Part shown: in pieces, positions 1 through 9,159 of the stretch | How the letters are laid out: the number at the start of each line of letters is the position of its first letter | Numbering within the stretch: position 1 is the first letter of the stretch | Assembly (NCBI GenBank): GCA_900552565.1 | Contig: USAK01000027.1 | Location: 1 to 26,300, forward strand | Direction: 5' to 3' | Source of the DNA: an uncultured Selenomonas sp. | GTDB taxonomy: Bacteria > Bacillota > Negativicutes > Selenomonadales > Selenomonadaceae | DNA length: 26,300 nucleotides | Translations under genes and position numbers: made by a program | The notes under the pieces: generated by a model | What the model was told of the DNA's origin: nothing | The model's database searches: none | The model's input: the letters and a program-made list of their open reading frames with translations, nothing else

Positions 1-54
1 CAGAACTATCTACAGAGCAATGGTATGGCTCAATTACTTACGTAAATTCGCCAT

Positions 55-100
55 ATCCGCCTTCATCCCCCACCTAAGAGGTGGAGGACTTCTGGCGGAT
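55..100. other. Nested hairpin at the window edge, possible IS200/IS605-type element end
   Basis: The outer arms are ATCCGCC (55-61) and GGCGGAT (94-100). The inner arms are CCACCT (70-75) and AGGTGG (79-84) with a 3-base loop. The structure directly abuts the stop codon of the SNF2 gene but has no T-run on either strand, so it is not a typical intrinsic terminator. Hairpins of the form CCACCT-loop-AGGTGG next to a G- or C-run are common at the right ends of IS200/IS605-family elements (from memory). No tnpA or tnpB coding sequence is visible, so an element would have to lie left of base 1. It could also be a simple transcript-end hairpin. Confidence 0.35.
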
Positions 101-3100
101 TAGGTTAAAAGCTCCTGAATCTCTTCTTCGGTCAGTTTCGCGAGGAAATTCTCGCCCGGTTTTATCATCTGATCAATCAGGGATTTCTTCTTTTCCTGCA
201 GCTCGTAGATTTTTTCTTCGACCGTGCCCTTCATGATGAGTTTGAAAACCTGTACATTGCGCTGCTGGCCAAGCCTATAGGCACGGTCCGTCGCCTGGTC
301 CTCAACGGCGGGATTCCACCATGGGTCGACGTGAACGACCATATCGGCCCCCGTGAGGTTGAGCCCCGTGCCGCCGGCCTTGAGGGAAATAAGGAAAATC
401 GGCACGCTTCCTTCATTATATTGGCGCACGAGCTTGATGCGTGTCAGAGCCGGTGTTGCGCCGTCGAGATAGAAATATTTTATTTTCTTCTTCTTGAGGC
501 GCGCGGCGATATGCGAGAGCATCGTCGTAAACTGCGAGAAGATAAGCAGGCGGTGGCCGCCCTCAATGGCATCATCGATGAGTTCTTCAAGCATGTCGAG
601 CTTGCCCGAGCCGCCGTGATAGCTCTCAAGGAACAGCGACGGATCGCAGGCAATCTGGCGCAGACGCGTGAGGATGGCGAGGATTTTCATGCGGCGTTCG
701 CCGGGGCTTGCGAGGCTGAGCTCCGCGGCAAATTCGTGCTGGCTCTTCATGAAGTACGCGCGATAGACTTTTTTCTGCTGCGGGGTCATCTCGCCAACGA
801 GCCTGCGCTCGACTTTGTCCGGCAGCTCCTTGAGCACATCCTTCTTCATGCGGCGCAGGATGAACGGCATGACGCGCTGACGCAGCTTTTTCGCCGCTTT
901 CTTATCCTCCGCCCGCACGATGGGAATCTCATAATGCTGCTTGAACTTGGCCTGACTGCCAAGATAGCCCGGCATCAGAAAGTCAAAAATCGACCAGAGC
1001 TCCGTCAAAGTATTTTCGATGGGCGTGCCCGTCAGGGCAAAACAGCTGGCCATCGACAATTTCTTGACGGCACGGGCACTCTGGGTCGCGGGATTCTTGA
1101 TATGCTGGGCCTCATCGAGGAAGACATAGCGGAACGAAAGCTTCTCATAGCTCTCAATGTCGCGTTTCAGGGTATCGTAGGTCGTCACGACCACATCGAT
1201 GCCGCAGAGGTCCTGCAGCTGAGCTTCCCGCGCAGCCTTGCTGCCCGCAACAGCTGCAGCCCGCAGTCCTGGGGCAAAGCGGTGAATTTCCTCGAGCCAG
1301 TTGTAGAGAAGCGACGTCGGCGCGACGACGAGCGACGGCTTCTGCCTGCCGTCCTGACGCGACAGCAGAAAAGCAATGACCTGCAGCGTCTTGCCAAGAC
1401 CCATATCGTCGGCCAAAATGCCGCCAAGATGATGGTCGGCAAGGCTCGACAGCCAGTTGAAGCCCGTGACCTGATAATCGCGCAGCGTGCCCTGCAGAGC
1501 CGCCGGCACCTCATAATCGGCATCCTGCGGCTGCCGGACGCCGCGCACGAGCTCGCGGAAACGGCGGCTCCGCACGAGCTGCAGCCCCTCTTCTTCGTGT
1601 GCCAACGTGTCGAGATACACCGCTTCCGCGAGAGGCAGTTCTATCTTCGCGCCCGGCTGCAGTTTTTTCCGACCGGACAGCCCCGCATTCTCCACAAAAT
1701 CGGCAATGGCCTGCAGCTGCTGTTCTCCCAAAGTAACAAAGCTCCGGTCCTTCATGCGGTGGTAGCGTTTTTTCTGGCGATACGAATCGAGGATGTCGAT
1801 GAGCTCGGCAAAATCCACATCCTTCATATTGAATGTGACTTCGAGCAGGTCCGTATCGTTGACGCTGACTCCTGCCGTAATTTTCGGCAGCGGCCGCACC
1901 GGACGCCGCGTGAAGCTCTCTTCGTAAAATACTTCGACAAAGTCCGGCAGAGCCTCAAGCCCTTCCGTCAAAAAGTCGTAGCTCTTTTCCTCATCGAGCT
2001 GGACGAACTGGTCGCGTTTTTTCGTAAAGCCGTACTGCGCAAAGACCGCCAGCACGGACTGCTCGGCCTCAATATCGCGCACGAGCAGATGATGTGCATC
2101 CGCGGCAGGCTCCGCCTGCACGGCGGGATTGAACCGCGTCTCGTCATAAACAAAGACCGGCTTCACGGCAATGCCGTTGCCTTCATAATCGAGGTAGAGC
2201 TCGGCCGCGAGCGGCACGAGCAGGAATTCTTCTTCGAAAGCGGGGTCGACATCGACATCCGCAATTTTTTCTACGGCCGGCAGGATATGATTGAAGAACA
2301 GCGCCATGTCGTCATGCGACAGACGCACACTCGAATTGCTCGCAAACGTCTGCCAGAGCGGCCGCAGTGCGCGGCCGAAATGTTCATCCACATGGTAGAG
2401 TGCGTCATTCTGGTATAAAAGGCAACAGTCCTCGCGCAAAGGCATCATGTCGCCATCCTCGAGCGTCAGCAGTCCGCTTCTGCCGGCCTGCTGACGGATG
2501 TCGAAGCGAAGCTCCGGCTGGCCTTCTTTCTGATGCACGTCAATGGCCTCGCTGCCATTGATATGGAGTTCGATGACTTCTTTGCCCATGATAGAAAGAA
2601 ATTCTTCCAGCATGCTCGGAGAAAGATGCATCATCTTATGTTCAAATATCGTGCTCACCTGCAGCGAGTGCATATAGGAAAAGCCCGGTTCATGGCGCGC
2701 CAGTACTTTTTCATCGAGATAGGCTTTTTTCATGAACTGCCAGAGCTGTTTCGATATCTTATCGGCCCAGCGCAGGGAGGACAGCTGCAGGACATTGCTG
2801 CGTCCCAGCGCGTATTCGCCGCCGGACAGCATGCACTGTACAAAATCAATGACATTGCGCATGACATAGAGCCGGTCCGTGCCGAGACGGAATTCCAGCC
2901 AGCTGTCCACGCCGTTTGACGCGCTTGTGACAAAAAGCCGCGGGACAAGGTACACAGGCTTCTGCGGCACAGGCAGTACCGCAGCCCTTGCATCCCCGAA
3001 ATGCTGCAGCAGGCGGCGGCCGCCCGCATCCGTCCCCGAAGCAGCCTGTTTCTCATGACGGTACAGGCTTTCCTCTTTATGCCGCTGCTGCGCCTGAATG

Positions 3101-3363
3101 ACCTTGAGCACAGCCACGACATGTTTGCAGGCCCCGGGATACAGGACCGCTGCGGGGCAGTCGCAGAGGAAGGACTCCACATCGTCTTCCTCTTTTGTCA
3201 GACGGACGCGCACCTTATAGTCCTCGGTCCCCGAGACGGATGCCAAAAACGTCCCGTCCTCTGCCCGCCTGATTTCTTTGACAGCGTCATATTCGAAGTA
3301 ACGGAGACCTCTCTTATACGCCGCATCGGTCGACACGGCCCGAATCTGTTCTTCCCCGAGCAA
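100..3363 (-). CDS. SNF2-family DEAD-like helicase with SWIM zinc finger
   Basis: A 1087-residue protein of the bacterial RapA/SNF2-type ATPase family, which translocates on double-stranded DNA; its specific role in bacteria is unclear. An N-terminal SWIM zinc finger is visible (C67-x-C69 ... C79-x-H81). It is followed by a long middle region of about 500 residues, then the helicase core. That core shows a Walker A motif (DDMGLGKT, about residue 650), a DEAQ box (about 750), and a C-terminal helicase lobe with the motif VI segment ATDRAYRLGQ (about 1025). The most likely start is TTG at 3363, because an in-frame TAG lies shortly upstream and no ATG is available. The gene stands alone, divergent from the GT9 gene. 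The family call is secure; the cellular function is unknown. Confidence 0.93.
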   Translation of the reverse strand: MLGEEQIRAVSTDAAYKRGLRYFEYDAVKEIRRAEDGTFLASVSGTEDYKVRVRLTKEEDDVESFLCDCPAAVLYPGACKHVVAVLKVIQAQQRHKEESLYRHEKQAASGTDAGGRRLLQHFGDARAAVLPVPQKPVYLVPRLFVTSASNGVDSWLEFRLGTDRLYVMRNVIDFVQCMLSGGEYALGRSNVLQLSSLRWADKISKQLWQFMKKAYLDEKVLARHEPGFSYMHSLQVSTIFEHKMMHLSPSMLEEFLSIMGKEVIELHINGSEAIDVHQKEGQPELRFDIRQQAGRSGLLTLEDGDMMPLREDCCLLYQNDALYHVDEHFGRALRPLWQTFASNSSVRLSHDDMALFFNHILPAVEKIADVDVDPAFEEEFLLVPLAAELYLDYEGNGIAVKPVFVYDETRFNPAVQAEPAADAHHLLVRDIEAEQSVLAVFAQYGFTKKRDQFVQLDEEKSYDFLTEGLEALPDFVEVFYEESFTRRPVRPLPKITAGVSVNDTDLLEVTFNMKDVDFAELIDILDSYRQKKRYHRMKDRSFVTLGEQQLQAIADFVENAGLSGRKKLQPGAKIELPLAEAVYLDTLAHEEEGLQLVRSRRFRELVRGVRQPQDADYEVPAALQGTLRDYQVTGFNWLSSLADHHLGGILADDMGLGKTLQVIAFLLSRQDGRQKPSLVVAPTSLLYNWLEEIHRFAPGLRAAAVAGSKAAREAQLQDLCGIDVVVTTYDTLKRDIESYEKLSFRYVFLDEAQHIKNPATQSARAVKKLSMASCFALTGTPIENTLTELWSIFDFLMPGYLGSQAKFKQHYEIPIVRAEDKKAAKKLRQRVMPFILRRMKKDVLKELPDKVERRLVGEMTPQQKKVYRAYFMKSQHEFAAELSLASPGERRMKILAILTRLRQIACDPSLFLESYHGGSGKLDMLEELIDDAIEGGHRLLIFSQFTTMLSHIAARLKKKKIKYFYLDGATPALTRIKLVRQYNEGSVPIFLISLKAGGTGLNLTGADMVVHVDPWWNPAVEDQATDRAYRLGQQRNVQVFKLIMKGTVEEKIYELQEKKKSLIDQMIKPGENFLAKLTEEEIQELLT

Positions 3364-3531
3364 CGCAATCCCGCCTTTCCTCTAATATCGGATATCTGCC
3401 GTCTGTGCAAAGCAAATTTCTTCTGAGCCTTTTCCTCGGCTTTTCCCTATGCTAAGATAGATAAGACAGCATAGTATATACTCGTTTATCTTATCATATT
3501 TCTTCCGCAGCGAACAGAAAAGAGATTTTTC

Positions 3532-4611
3532 ATGAACGAACAAAAACTTCCTCACGGCGCGCGCATCCTCATCGTACGACTCAGTGCCATCGGCGATGTC
3601 CTGCACGCGACATCCGTAGCCCATAATTTAAAACGTCTTGTTCCTGACTGCCATATCACGTGGCTCGTGAGCCCGCCGGCCAGCATCCTGCTGGAGAATA
3701 ATCCGGACATCGACCGGCTGCTCGTCTGGGACCGCCGCCCGTTCGACAAGGCCGCTCAGCATCTCGACATCCAAACGGTCAAAAGAACGCTGCGTGAGGC
3801 CAAAGAGCTGCTGCATGCATATACTTTCGACATAGCCCTCGACATTCAGGGTCTTTTTCTCTCCGGCCTTTTGACCCGCATGAGCCGCGCTCCGCGCCGC
3901 ATCGGCATCCATGAACGCCATGAGGGCAACTTCCTCTTCATGACCGAGATGGCCCCGAATATCCCCGACCGCCATAAAATCCGCCGCTATATGACCGCAC
4001 TTTATCCTTTAGGCATTGGCCCGGAAGATTTTAAGCCGGGGCTCGTGCTGAATCTGCCCGAAAGCCTCAATGATTTTGCTGCTGATTTTTTTGCGGACAA
4101 AGATATCATCCTGCACGACCCGCAGCAGCCGCTCCTGCTCGTCAATACGCGCACGACCTGGCCCGACAAGAACTGGCCGCCGGCATTTTTTGGCCGCGCC
4201 CTCATGAATCTTCCTGAAAACATCCAGATTGTCTTTACAGGAGCACCGTCCGACAAAGAATTTATCGAGCAGGCCCAGAAAGAAATGAACGGACGCACGT
4301 CCCTCTCGATTGCCGGCAAGACCAGTCTCCTGGAACTCGCTGCCATCTTCCGCGAGTCGGACCTGCTGCTGACGGGCGATACGGGCCCTCTCTATATCGC
4401 CGAGGCCGTCGGCCTGCCGACACTCTCACTCTGGGGGCCGACGCACCCCGATATTTACGGTCCCCTGACGAAAGGCCATCACTTCATCCTTTCCACGCAC
4501 CACTGCACGGCCTGTTGCAAGACAAAATGCCGTCACAAAACCAATGCTTGCATGAAGGCCATCAAACCGGGGACTGTCACCAAGACACTGCTCGAACTCC
4601 TTTATCACTGA
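3532..4611 (+). CDS. Glycosyltransferase family 9 (heptosyltransferase-like)
   Basis: A 359-residue protein matching the ADP-heptose:LPS heptosyltransferase family (GT9), which adds sugars to the lipopolysaccharide core on the inner face of the cytoplasmic membrane. The N-terminal Rossmann start ILIVRLSAIGDVLHAT (12-27) is the family signature. The C-terminal half carries the donor-site segment LLLTGDTGPLYIAEAVGLP. The extreme C-terminus is cysteine-rich (HHCTACCKTKC...CM), as in many GT9 proteins. A weak ribosome site (AAGAG) precedes the ATG at 3532. Its presence supports a diderm cell with LPS. Which heptosyltransferase step it performs cannot be told; no other LPS genes are adjacent. Confidence 0.9.
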   Translation: MNEQKLPHGARILIVRLSAIGDVLHATSVAHNLKRLVPDCHITWLVSPPASILLENNPDIDRLLVWDRRPFDKAAQHLDIQTVKRTLREAKELLHAYTFDIALDIQGLFLSGLLTRMSRAPRRIGIHERHEGNFLFMTEMAPNIPDRHKIRRYMTALYPLGIGPEDFKPGLVLNLPESLNDFAADFFADKDIILHDPQQPLLLVNTRTTWPDKNWPPAFFGRALMNLPENIQIVFTGAPSDKEFIEQAQKEMNGRTSLSIAGKTSLLELAAIFRESDLLLTGDTGPLYIAEAVGLPTLSLWGPTHPDIYGPLTKGHHFILSTHHCTACCKTKCRHKTNACMKAIKPGTVTKTLLELLYH

Positions 4612-4620
4612 ATCAATCCA

Positions 4621-4675
4621 CAGTCAATAAAAAATGAGGCTGCCGCCGTGGCGGAGCCTCATTTTTTATTGACTG
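4621..4675. terminator. Long bidirectional intrinsic terminator
   Basis: The arms 4621-4641 and 4655-4675 are a perfect 21-base inverted repeat. They enclose a further 5-bp stem (CCGCC/GGCGG) closed by a 2-base loop. Each arm contains a GAGGCT core flanked by an A6 or T6 run, so the structure reads as GC stem plus U-run on both strands. It separates the convergent GT9 and PBP genes. Confidence 0.93.
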
Positions 4676-4677
4676 TA

Positions 4678-6657
4678 TCATTGCGATTGGAATTTTACGG
4701 TGATGGTCGTGTCCTTATCAACCAAAGTATTGGGCGCAATGCTCTGGCTCACGGCGGTTCCTGAGCCCTCAGGGGCGCAGCTCAGGCCGCGGTCCGCGGC
4801 GAGCTGTGCGGCCTCGCGCATGCTCTTGCCGGAAAAGTCCGGCACGACAACCTTGCCGTCAGGGACATTGCCAGAATACGACTGCTGGGATTTTGTCGAG
4901 GGCTTGGCCTTCGACTCCATGCCGGCGAACGGGTCGCTCGACGGCTCGATGTGCAGATAGCGGAACAGCTGCGTGAAAATGCGGCTTGCTACCGGCGCGG
5001 CAATCTGGCCGCCGTAATAATTGCCCGTGCCCGGGTCGTCAATCATGACGAGCACCGTAATCTGCGGGTCTTCGACAGGGGCAAAGCCGCAGAACGAGGC
5101 AATGTAATGGCCTTCCATATAGCCCGTGCCGTCCGGACGAATCTTCTGGGCCGTGCCTGTCTTGCCCGCGATGCGGTAGCCCTTGACCGCGGCCTTCTTG
5201 CCGCCGCCGCTGGCAACGACCTGTTCGAGAAGTCCCACCAGCGTCTTATCCGTGGCCGACTCGATGGTGCGGCGCACTTCCGTCGTGCCTTTTTCTTCAT
5301 AAACGGAGCCATCGGCATTCGTGATGCTCTTGACGACATGCGGCTTCAGGAGCACGCCGTCATTGGCAATGGCCGACATGGCCGTGACGAGCTGCAGCGG
5401 TGTGACGGCGATACTCTGGCCAATGGCCATGGTCGCGACATCCGAATCGCGCATGTCATCCGGGTTGAACAGCAGACCGCTCTCCTCGCCCGGCAGCTCG
5501 ATGCCCGTCGGCGCGCCAAAGCCGAAAAGCTTCGCATAGTCCGTAAGTCTCTGGGCGCCAAGGCGCAGGCCGACCTGCGCAAAGCCCGTGTTGAGCGACT
5601 GCTTGACGACATCGGTGAACGTGACCGTGCCAAAGCTCGTGCCGCTCCAGTTCTGAATGCGGCGGCCCGAGACCATGACATAGCCCGGGTCAACAAAGAC
5701 CTGATTCGGCGAAACGACTTTTTCCTGCAGGGCCGCGGCGGCGACGACCGACTTAAACGTCGAGCCCGGCTCATAAATGAAGGAAACCGCGCGGTTCTTC
5801 CACGCTTCCGGCGAATAATCCCAGAAGCTGTTCGGATTGTACGAAGGGCGCGAGGCCATGGCGAGCACTTCGCCCGTCTTCGGGTTCATGACCACGCAGG
5901 TGATGGCCTGCGGGTTATTTTCAGCCATGGCGCGGTCAAGCTCCTGCTCGACGATAAACTGAATGCCGCTGTCAACGGTGAGTTCCACGTTCTTGCAGTA
6001 CTCACCCTGATACTGGCGCTGGCTGGCAAAAATCGAATCGAGGATGGGCCGGCTCTGACGGTCGGTCGTCAGGTATTTCCTCTTTTCCTCACCCTTGAGC
6101 AGTCCGTCGAGCTCCTGCTCGACACCATCGAGGCCCTTGTCATCCGTACCGACAAAGCCCAGTACATTCGCGGCCAAGATATCGTTCGGATAGTAGCGCT
6201 TTGCTTCATCGCGGAAGCCGACACAGTCTGTATACGATTTTTCGCGGACCATCTTGCGCACAGCTTCGTATTCATCATGTTCCATGCGGCGCTTGACCCA
6301 GACAAAACCGCCGCCGGTGGCGATGTCATCAAGGATATCCTGCCCCGGCACATTGATGAGCGGGGCAAGGTCAGCAGCCAGTGTCTCCGGGTCTTTGACA
6401 TGATTTGGATCGACGTACAGCGATTTCGTCATCAGGCTCACAGCCATCTCACGGCCGTTGCGGTCCGTAATCGTGCCGCGCTTTGACTGAATGGCATAGT
6501 CATAGCCGACCTGATTATGCATGCGTTCTGACAGCTCATTGCCGTCGACCAGCTGCAGCCAGGCATAACGGAACACCATGATGCCCAAAAGGATGCCCAG
6601 CACCCACACCATGCCAAGGATGTGTTTCTGCAGCCAGGTCCGTCTATCCATCTTCAT
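4678..6657 (-). CDS. Class B penicillin-binding protein with PASTA domain (FtsI/SpoVD type)
   Basis: A 659-residue peptidoglycan transpeptidase anchored by one N-terminal membrane segment (about residues 12-31). A dimerisation domain follows, then the transpeptidase domain with all three active-site motifs: SxxK as S299-T-F-K302, SxN as S354-L-N356, and KTG at K499-T-G501. The last 60 or so residues (about 596-657) form a single PASTA domain, which is preceded by a serine/lysine-rich linker. Domain order and length fit the FtsI/SpoVD family acting in septal or cortex peptidoglycan cross-linking. No ftsL, mur or mra genes are adjacent, so this is not the copy in the usual division cluster. In a Negativicute either a SpoVD-like or a second PBP2-like role is possible. 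Confidence 0.92.
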   Translation of the reverse strand: MKMDRRTWLQKHILGMVWVLGILLGIMVFRYAWLQLVDGNELSERMHNQVGYDYAIQSKRGTITDRNGREMAVSLMTKSLYVDPNHVKDPETLAADLAPLINVPGQDILDDIATGGGFVWVKRRMEHDEYEAVRKMVREKSYTDCVGFRDEAKRYYPNDILAANVLGFVGTDDKGLDGVEQELDGLLKGEEKRKYLTTDRQSRPILDSIFASQRQYQGEYCKNVELTVDSGIQFIVEQELDRAMAENNPQAITCVVMNPKTGEVLAMASRPSYNPNSFWDYSPEAWKNRAVSFIYEPGSTFKSVVAAAALQEKVVSPNQVFVDPGYVMVSGRRIQNWSGTSFGTVTFTDVVKQSLNTGFAQVGLRLGAQRLTDYAKLFGFGAPTGIELPGEESGLLFNPDDMRDSDVATMAIGQSIAVTPLQLVTAMSAIANDGVLLKPHVVKSITNADGSVYEEKGTTEVRRTIESATDKTLVGLLEQVVASGGGKKAAVKGYRIAGKTGTAQKIRPDGTGYMEGHYIASFCGFAPVEDPQITVLVMIDDPGTGNYYGGQIAAPVASRIFTQLFRYLHIEPSSDPFAGMESKAKPSTKSQQSYSGNVPDGKVVVPDFSGKSMREAAQLAADRGLSCAPEGSGTAVSQSIAPNTLVDKDTTITVKFQSQ

Positions 6658-6700
6658 CTCGTTCGTTCACTCCAAATTATCTGTTCTTATGATATAGGTA

Positions 6701-7867
6701 TCAATTTTCCTTGTTCGCCGTCTGCCTGCCGCTGTTCCTTAAAAGAGCATCGCGCAGTTTTCCCTCGATAGCCGTGAGTTCCTGCTCGGCGGCCTGACGT
6801 TTGGCGCGGCCTTCCTGCTGGATGCGCACCGTATCTTCAATCGTCTGGATGAGCTTTTCGTTGACATCGCGCACGGTCTCGATATCGACGATGCCGCGTT
6901 CATTCTCTTTTGCCGTCTCTATGGAATTCTGCTGCAGAAGCTCGGCGTTGCGTTTGAGGAGTTCATTCGTCGTGTTATTGACCGCCTGCTGCATGCGCAG
7001 GACCTGCTGCTGCGTGGAAAGACCGAGGGCGATGACGAGCTGATTCTTCCAAAGAGGAATCGTCGAGTAAATGGCCGTCTGTACGCGGTCAATCAGGGCC
7101 TTGTCATTGTTCTGAATCAGGCGGATCTGCGGCGCGGTCTGGATGGCAATGGTCTTGCTGATTTTGAGGTCGTGGATTTTTTTCTCGAAGCGGTTGATGT
7201 TGGCCTCAAAGTCCGCGACGACCTGCACGGCCATCGGGTCGTTAGCCGCGGCTGCCTGTGCATGGAGCTTAGGCAAAGTCACGTCGCGCATCTCCTGAAT
7301 CTTTTCCTCGCCCGCCCGGATATAGAGCTGCAGTTCCTTGAAATACGCGAAATTCTCATCGTAGAGCTTGTCAAAGAGCACGACATCTTTCATCATCTTG
7401 AGGCGTGACTGTTCAAGGGCCCCCGCAATGCGTTCGACCTGCACGGAGAGCTTCTCGTAGCCCTGCTTGACATTGTCGGCCTTGTTGACGAGGCTGCCGA
7501 TAAGCGGTACCTTGCGCAAAAATCCGCCCTGACTCTTCTCATCGTATTCCTTGACCTGGGTCACGAGGCTGCCGAGCAGCTGCCCGACTTCGCCGCTGTC
7601 CTTTGTGCGCACCTGTGCAAGCACACTGTCCGAGAACTCGGCAATCTTTTTCTGCGCCGGTGCACCGTATGTAATCAAGGCCTCCGAATTCGTCAGGTCA
7701 ATATCATCCTTGATTTTCTCGACTTTTGCCTGCTCCTCAGGAGACAGCGTGTCAACGGCAGCCGTGACTTCCTGCTCGACTTTTTCCGGCACGACAGCCT
7801 TCACCGCAGCGCCCTGCTGTTCCTGATGCTTGTTCATGAGGTCTGTAAGGTCAATATCCTTGGCCAT
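6701..7867 (-). CDS. TelA-family toxic anion resistance protein
   Basis: A soluble, strongly helical 388-residue protein of the TelA family (associated with tellurite and other envelope stress; biochemical activity unknown). Long charged helices run through most of it, with the typical segment VPLIGSLVNKADNVKQGYEKL and an acidic N-terminal region. I chose ATG at 7867 over an upstream in-frame GTG at 7876. The AGGCGG ribosome site, which lies in the end of the xpaC-like gene, has 8-base spacing to the ATG but almost none to the GTG. The ATG lies 5 bases after the upstream stop codon, so the two genes are almost certainly co-translated. The XpaC-TelA pairing is common in Firmicutes. Confidence 0.9.
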   Translation of the reverse strand: MAKDIDLTDLMNKHQEQQGAAVKAVVPEKVEQEVTAAVDTLSPEEQAKVEKIKDDIDLTNSEALITYGAPAQKKIAEFSDSVLAQVRTKDSGEVGQLLGSLVTQVKEYDEKSQGGFLRKVPLIGSLVNKADNVKQGYEKLSVQVERIAGALEQSRLKMMKDVVLFDKLYDENFAYFKELQLYIRAGEEKIQEMRDVTLPKLHAQAAAANDPMAVQVVADFEANINRFEKKIHDLKISKTIAIQTAPQIRLIQNNDKALIDRVQTAIYSTIPLWKNQLVIALGLSTQQQVLRMQQAVNNTTNELLKRNAELLQQNSIETAKENERGIVDIETVRDVNEKLIQTIEDTVRIQQEGRAKRQAAEQELTAIEGKLRDALLRNSGRQTANKEN

Positions 7868-7872
7868 AAAAA

Positions 7873-8985
7873 TCACCGCCTGTTATCGTGATAATATGTT
7901 TCGTAAAAATCATCCATCGGCATAAAGAGATAGCGGATGCCCTCAATAAATCCGACAATGCCCGGGATGGCCGTCCACCAAAACAAGAGATAGAGGATGC
8001 CCCATTTCGTCTTGCCCTGATAGAATTTATGCGCGCCAATGCAGCCGCCCAAAATCGCCAGGGCACTCATGATGAGTTTTTCCTTGAGCACGCTGCTGCG
8101 AAGCTCCTCCGGCATTGACACGCGGAACGGCTCAGCCTCGCGGAAGACGCGGCGGCGCGGATGCTTGCGCCCGCCGTAATTCCGCAGGCCCCCGCCGTGC
8201 GGCCCGCGCTGCGGGGAAGGCTCGTGCTTCTGCCAGAGCTGTTCGATTTTCTGCAACGGCCCCGGTGCCGTCCGTTCCCGGATGGACGCATCTGCTTTCC
8301 CTGTGCTTCCGGCAGACTCTTCCTTTGCTTCTGCCGGTGCCGTATTCTTGATGCCATCGGCTTCCATCGTCTTTTGCAGGACCGAAAGCTCGGCATCCAT
8401 GTCGAGGAGCCTTTCGCCTAGGACATGCTCGAATTCTTTTTCATACGCTTCATCAAAAGAAGACAGCGTTTCCTTGATATGCTCACGCGTCTCGGCAACC
8501 TGCGGCGTATCGAGGCCCGTCCGCTCAAGCTCGCGGAATTCTTCCGCCATCGAGGCGGCGCGGTCCTGATACGTATCGATGAAACGACGTGCTGCGGGGA
8601 TATTTTTCGGATGCGTCTCCAGATAATCGAGAAGGTTTGAGGCAATCTGCTGCATCTCGTTGAGCTGCTGGCGCATCTGCCCATCGCGGATGGTCTTGCG
8701 CACCGCATTGATGCGCGCATAATCGCGGACGGCCTTCTGCCAGTCCGTTTCGATGAGTTCGGCTTCCTCAGCGGAAAATTCTTTGAGCTCGAGTTTATGA
8801 TGGCGGTCCGGCGAGCTGCCCGGATAACGCGCCGCCCGGTAGCCAAAATAAATGCTCAGGACCACAAACACGGCCGTCAGCCCTGTCGAAAGAAAGAACC
8901 GGTCCTGGTCTTTAATCATCGAATCCACGCCAGCGCAGCTGAGCAAAAACATCAGGGCACAGAGCCCCCAATAAATTCCCTTCAT
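7873..8985 (-). CDS. XpaC-like protein with C-terminal TM2 domain
   Basis: A 370-residue membrane protein. It has two N-terminal hydrophobic segments (about 4-20 and 30-50), then a helical XpaC-like region (about 60-210; family named for 5-bromo-4-chloroindolyl phosphate hydrolysis, true function unknown). A low-complexity Ala/Arg/Pro/Gly-rich linker (about 211-290) leads to a TM2 domain (about 303-355) with the family pattern GG..GAHKFYQGKTKWGILYLLF. XpaC proteins normally end before a TM2 domain, so this is a composite. It is followed after 5 bases by telA, and together they likely form an envelope-stress module. The start at 8985 is an ATG preceded by AGGCGG. Confidence 0.82.
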   Translation of the reverse strand: MKGIYWGLCALMFLLSCAGVDSMIKDQDRFFLSTGLTAVFVVLSIYFGYRAARYPGSSPDRHHKLELKEFSAEEAELIETDWQKAVRDYARINAVRKTIRDGQMRQQLNEMQQIASNLLDYLETHPKNIPAARRFIDTYQDRAASMAEEFRELERTGLDTPQVAETREHIKETLSSFDEAYEKEFEHVLGERLLDMDAELSVLQKTMEADGIKNTAPAEAKEESAGSTGKADASIRERTAPGPLQKIEQLWQKHEPSPQRGPHGGGLRNYGGRKHPRRRVFREAEPFRVSMPEELRSSVLKEKLIMSALAILGGCIGAHKFYQGKTKWGILYLLFWWTAIPGIVGFIEGIRYLFMPMDDFYETYYHDNRR

Positions 8986-9039
8986 ATCGTCACCGCCTTT
9001 TCGCGGATGAACCTCTGCCCATCCGTAGTATCAACTTTT

Positions 9040-9045
9040 ATTATA
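9040..9045 (-). promoter_or_regulatory. Putative -10 element for the xpaC-telA pair
   Basis: The minus strand reads TATAAT here, about 55 bases upstream of the xpaC-like start and within an AT-rich patch. No convincing -35 hexamer is seen at 16-18 bases, so this rests on the -10 alone. Confidence 0.35.
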
Positions 9046-9159
9046 ACAAAAATACCGCCCGAAAACGACACTGCCCGGAAGAAAAACAAAACGCCCCCGC
9101 CCAGCGGAGACGTCCTGCCGTATCCAGACCTAAAATGAGGTCTATGCCTCATCTGTACC

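Noticed and set aside
331..2418. Long plus-strand open frame of 695 codons opposite the SNF2 gene
   Set aside because: It is antisense to a well-conserved helicase, has no family motifs and is rich in Arg/His/Leu, as expected for the complement of a GC-rich gene.
4951..6486. Plus-strand open frame of 511 codons opposite the PBP gene
   Set aside because: Shadow of a gene with all three transpeptidase motifs on the other strand; no recognisable domain.
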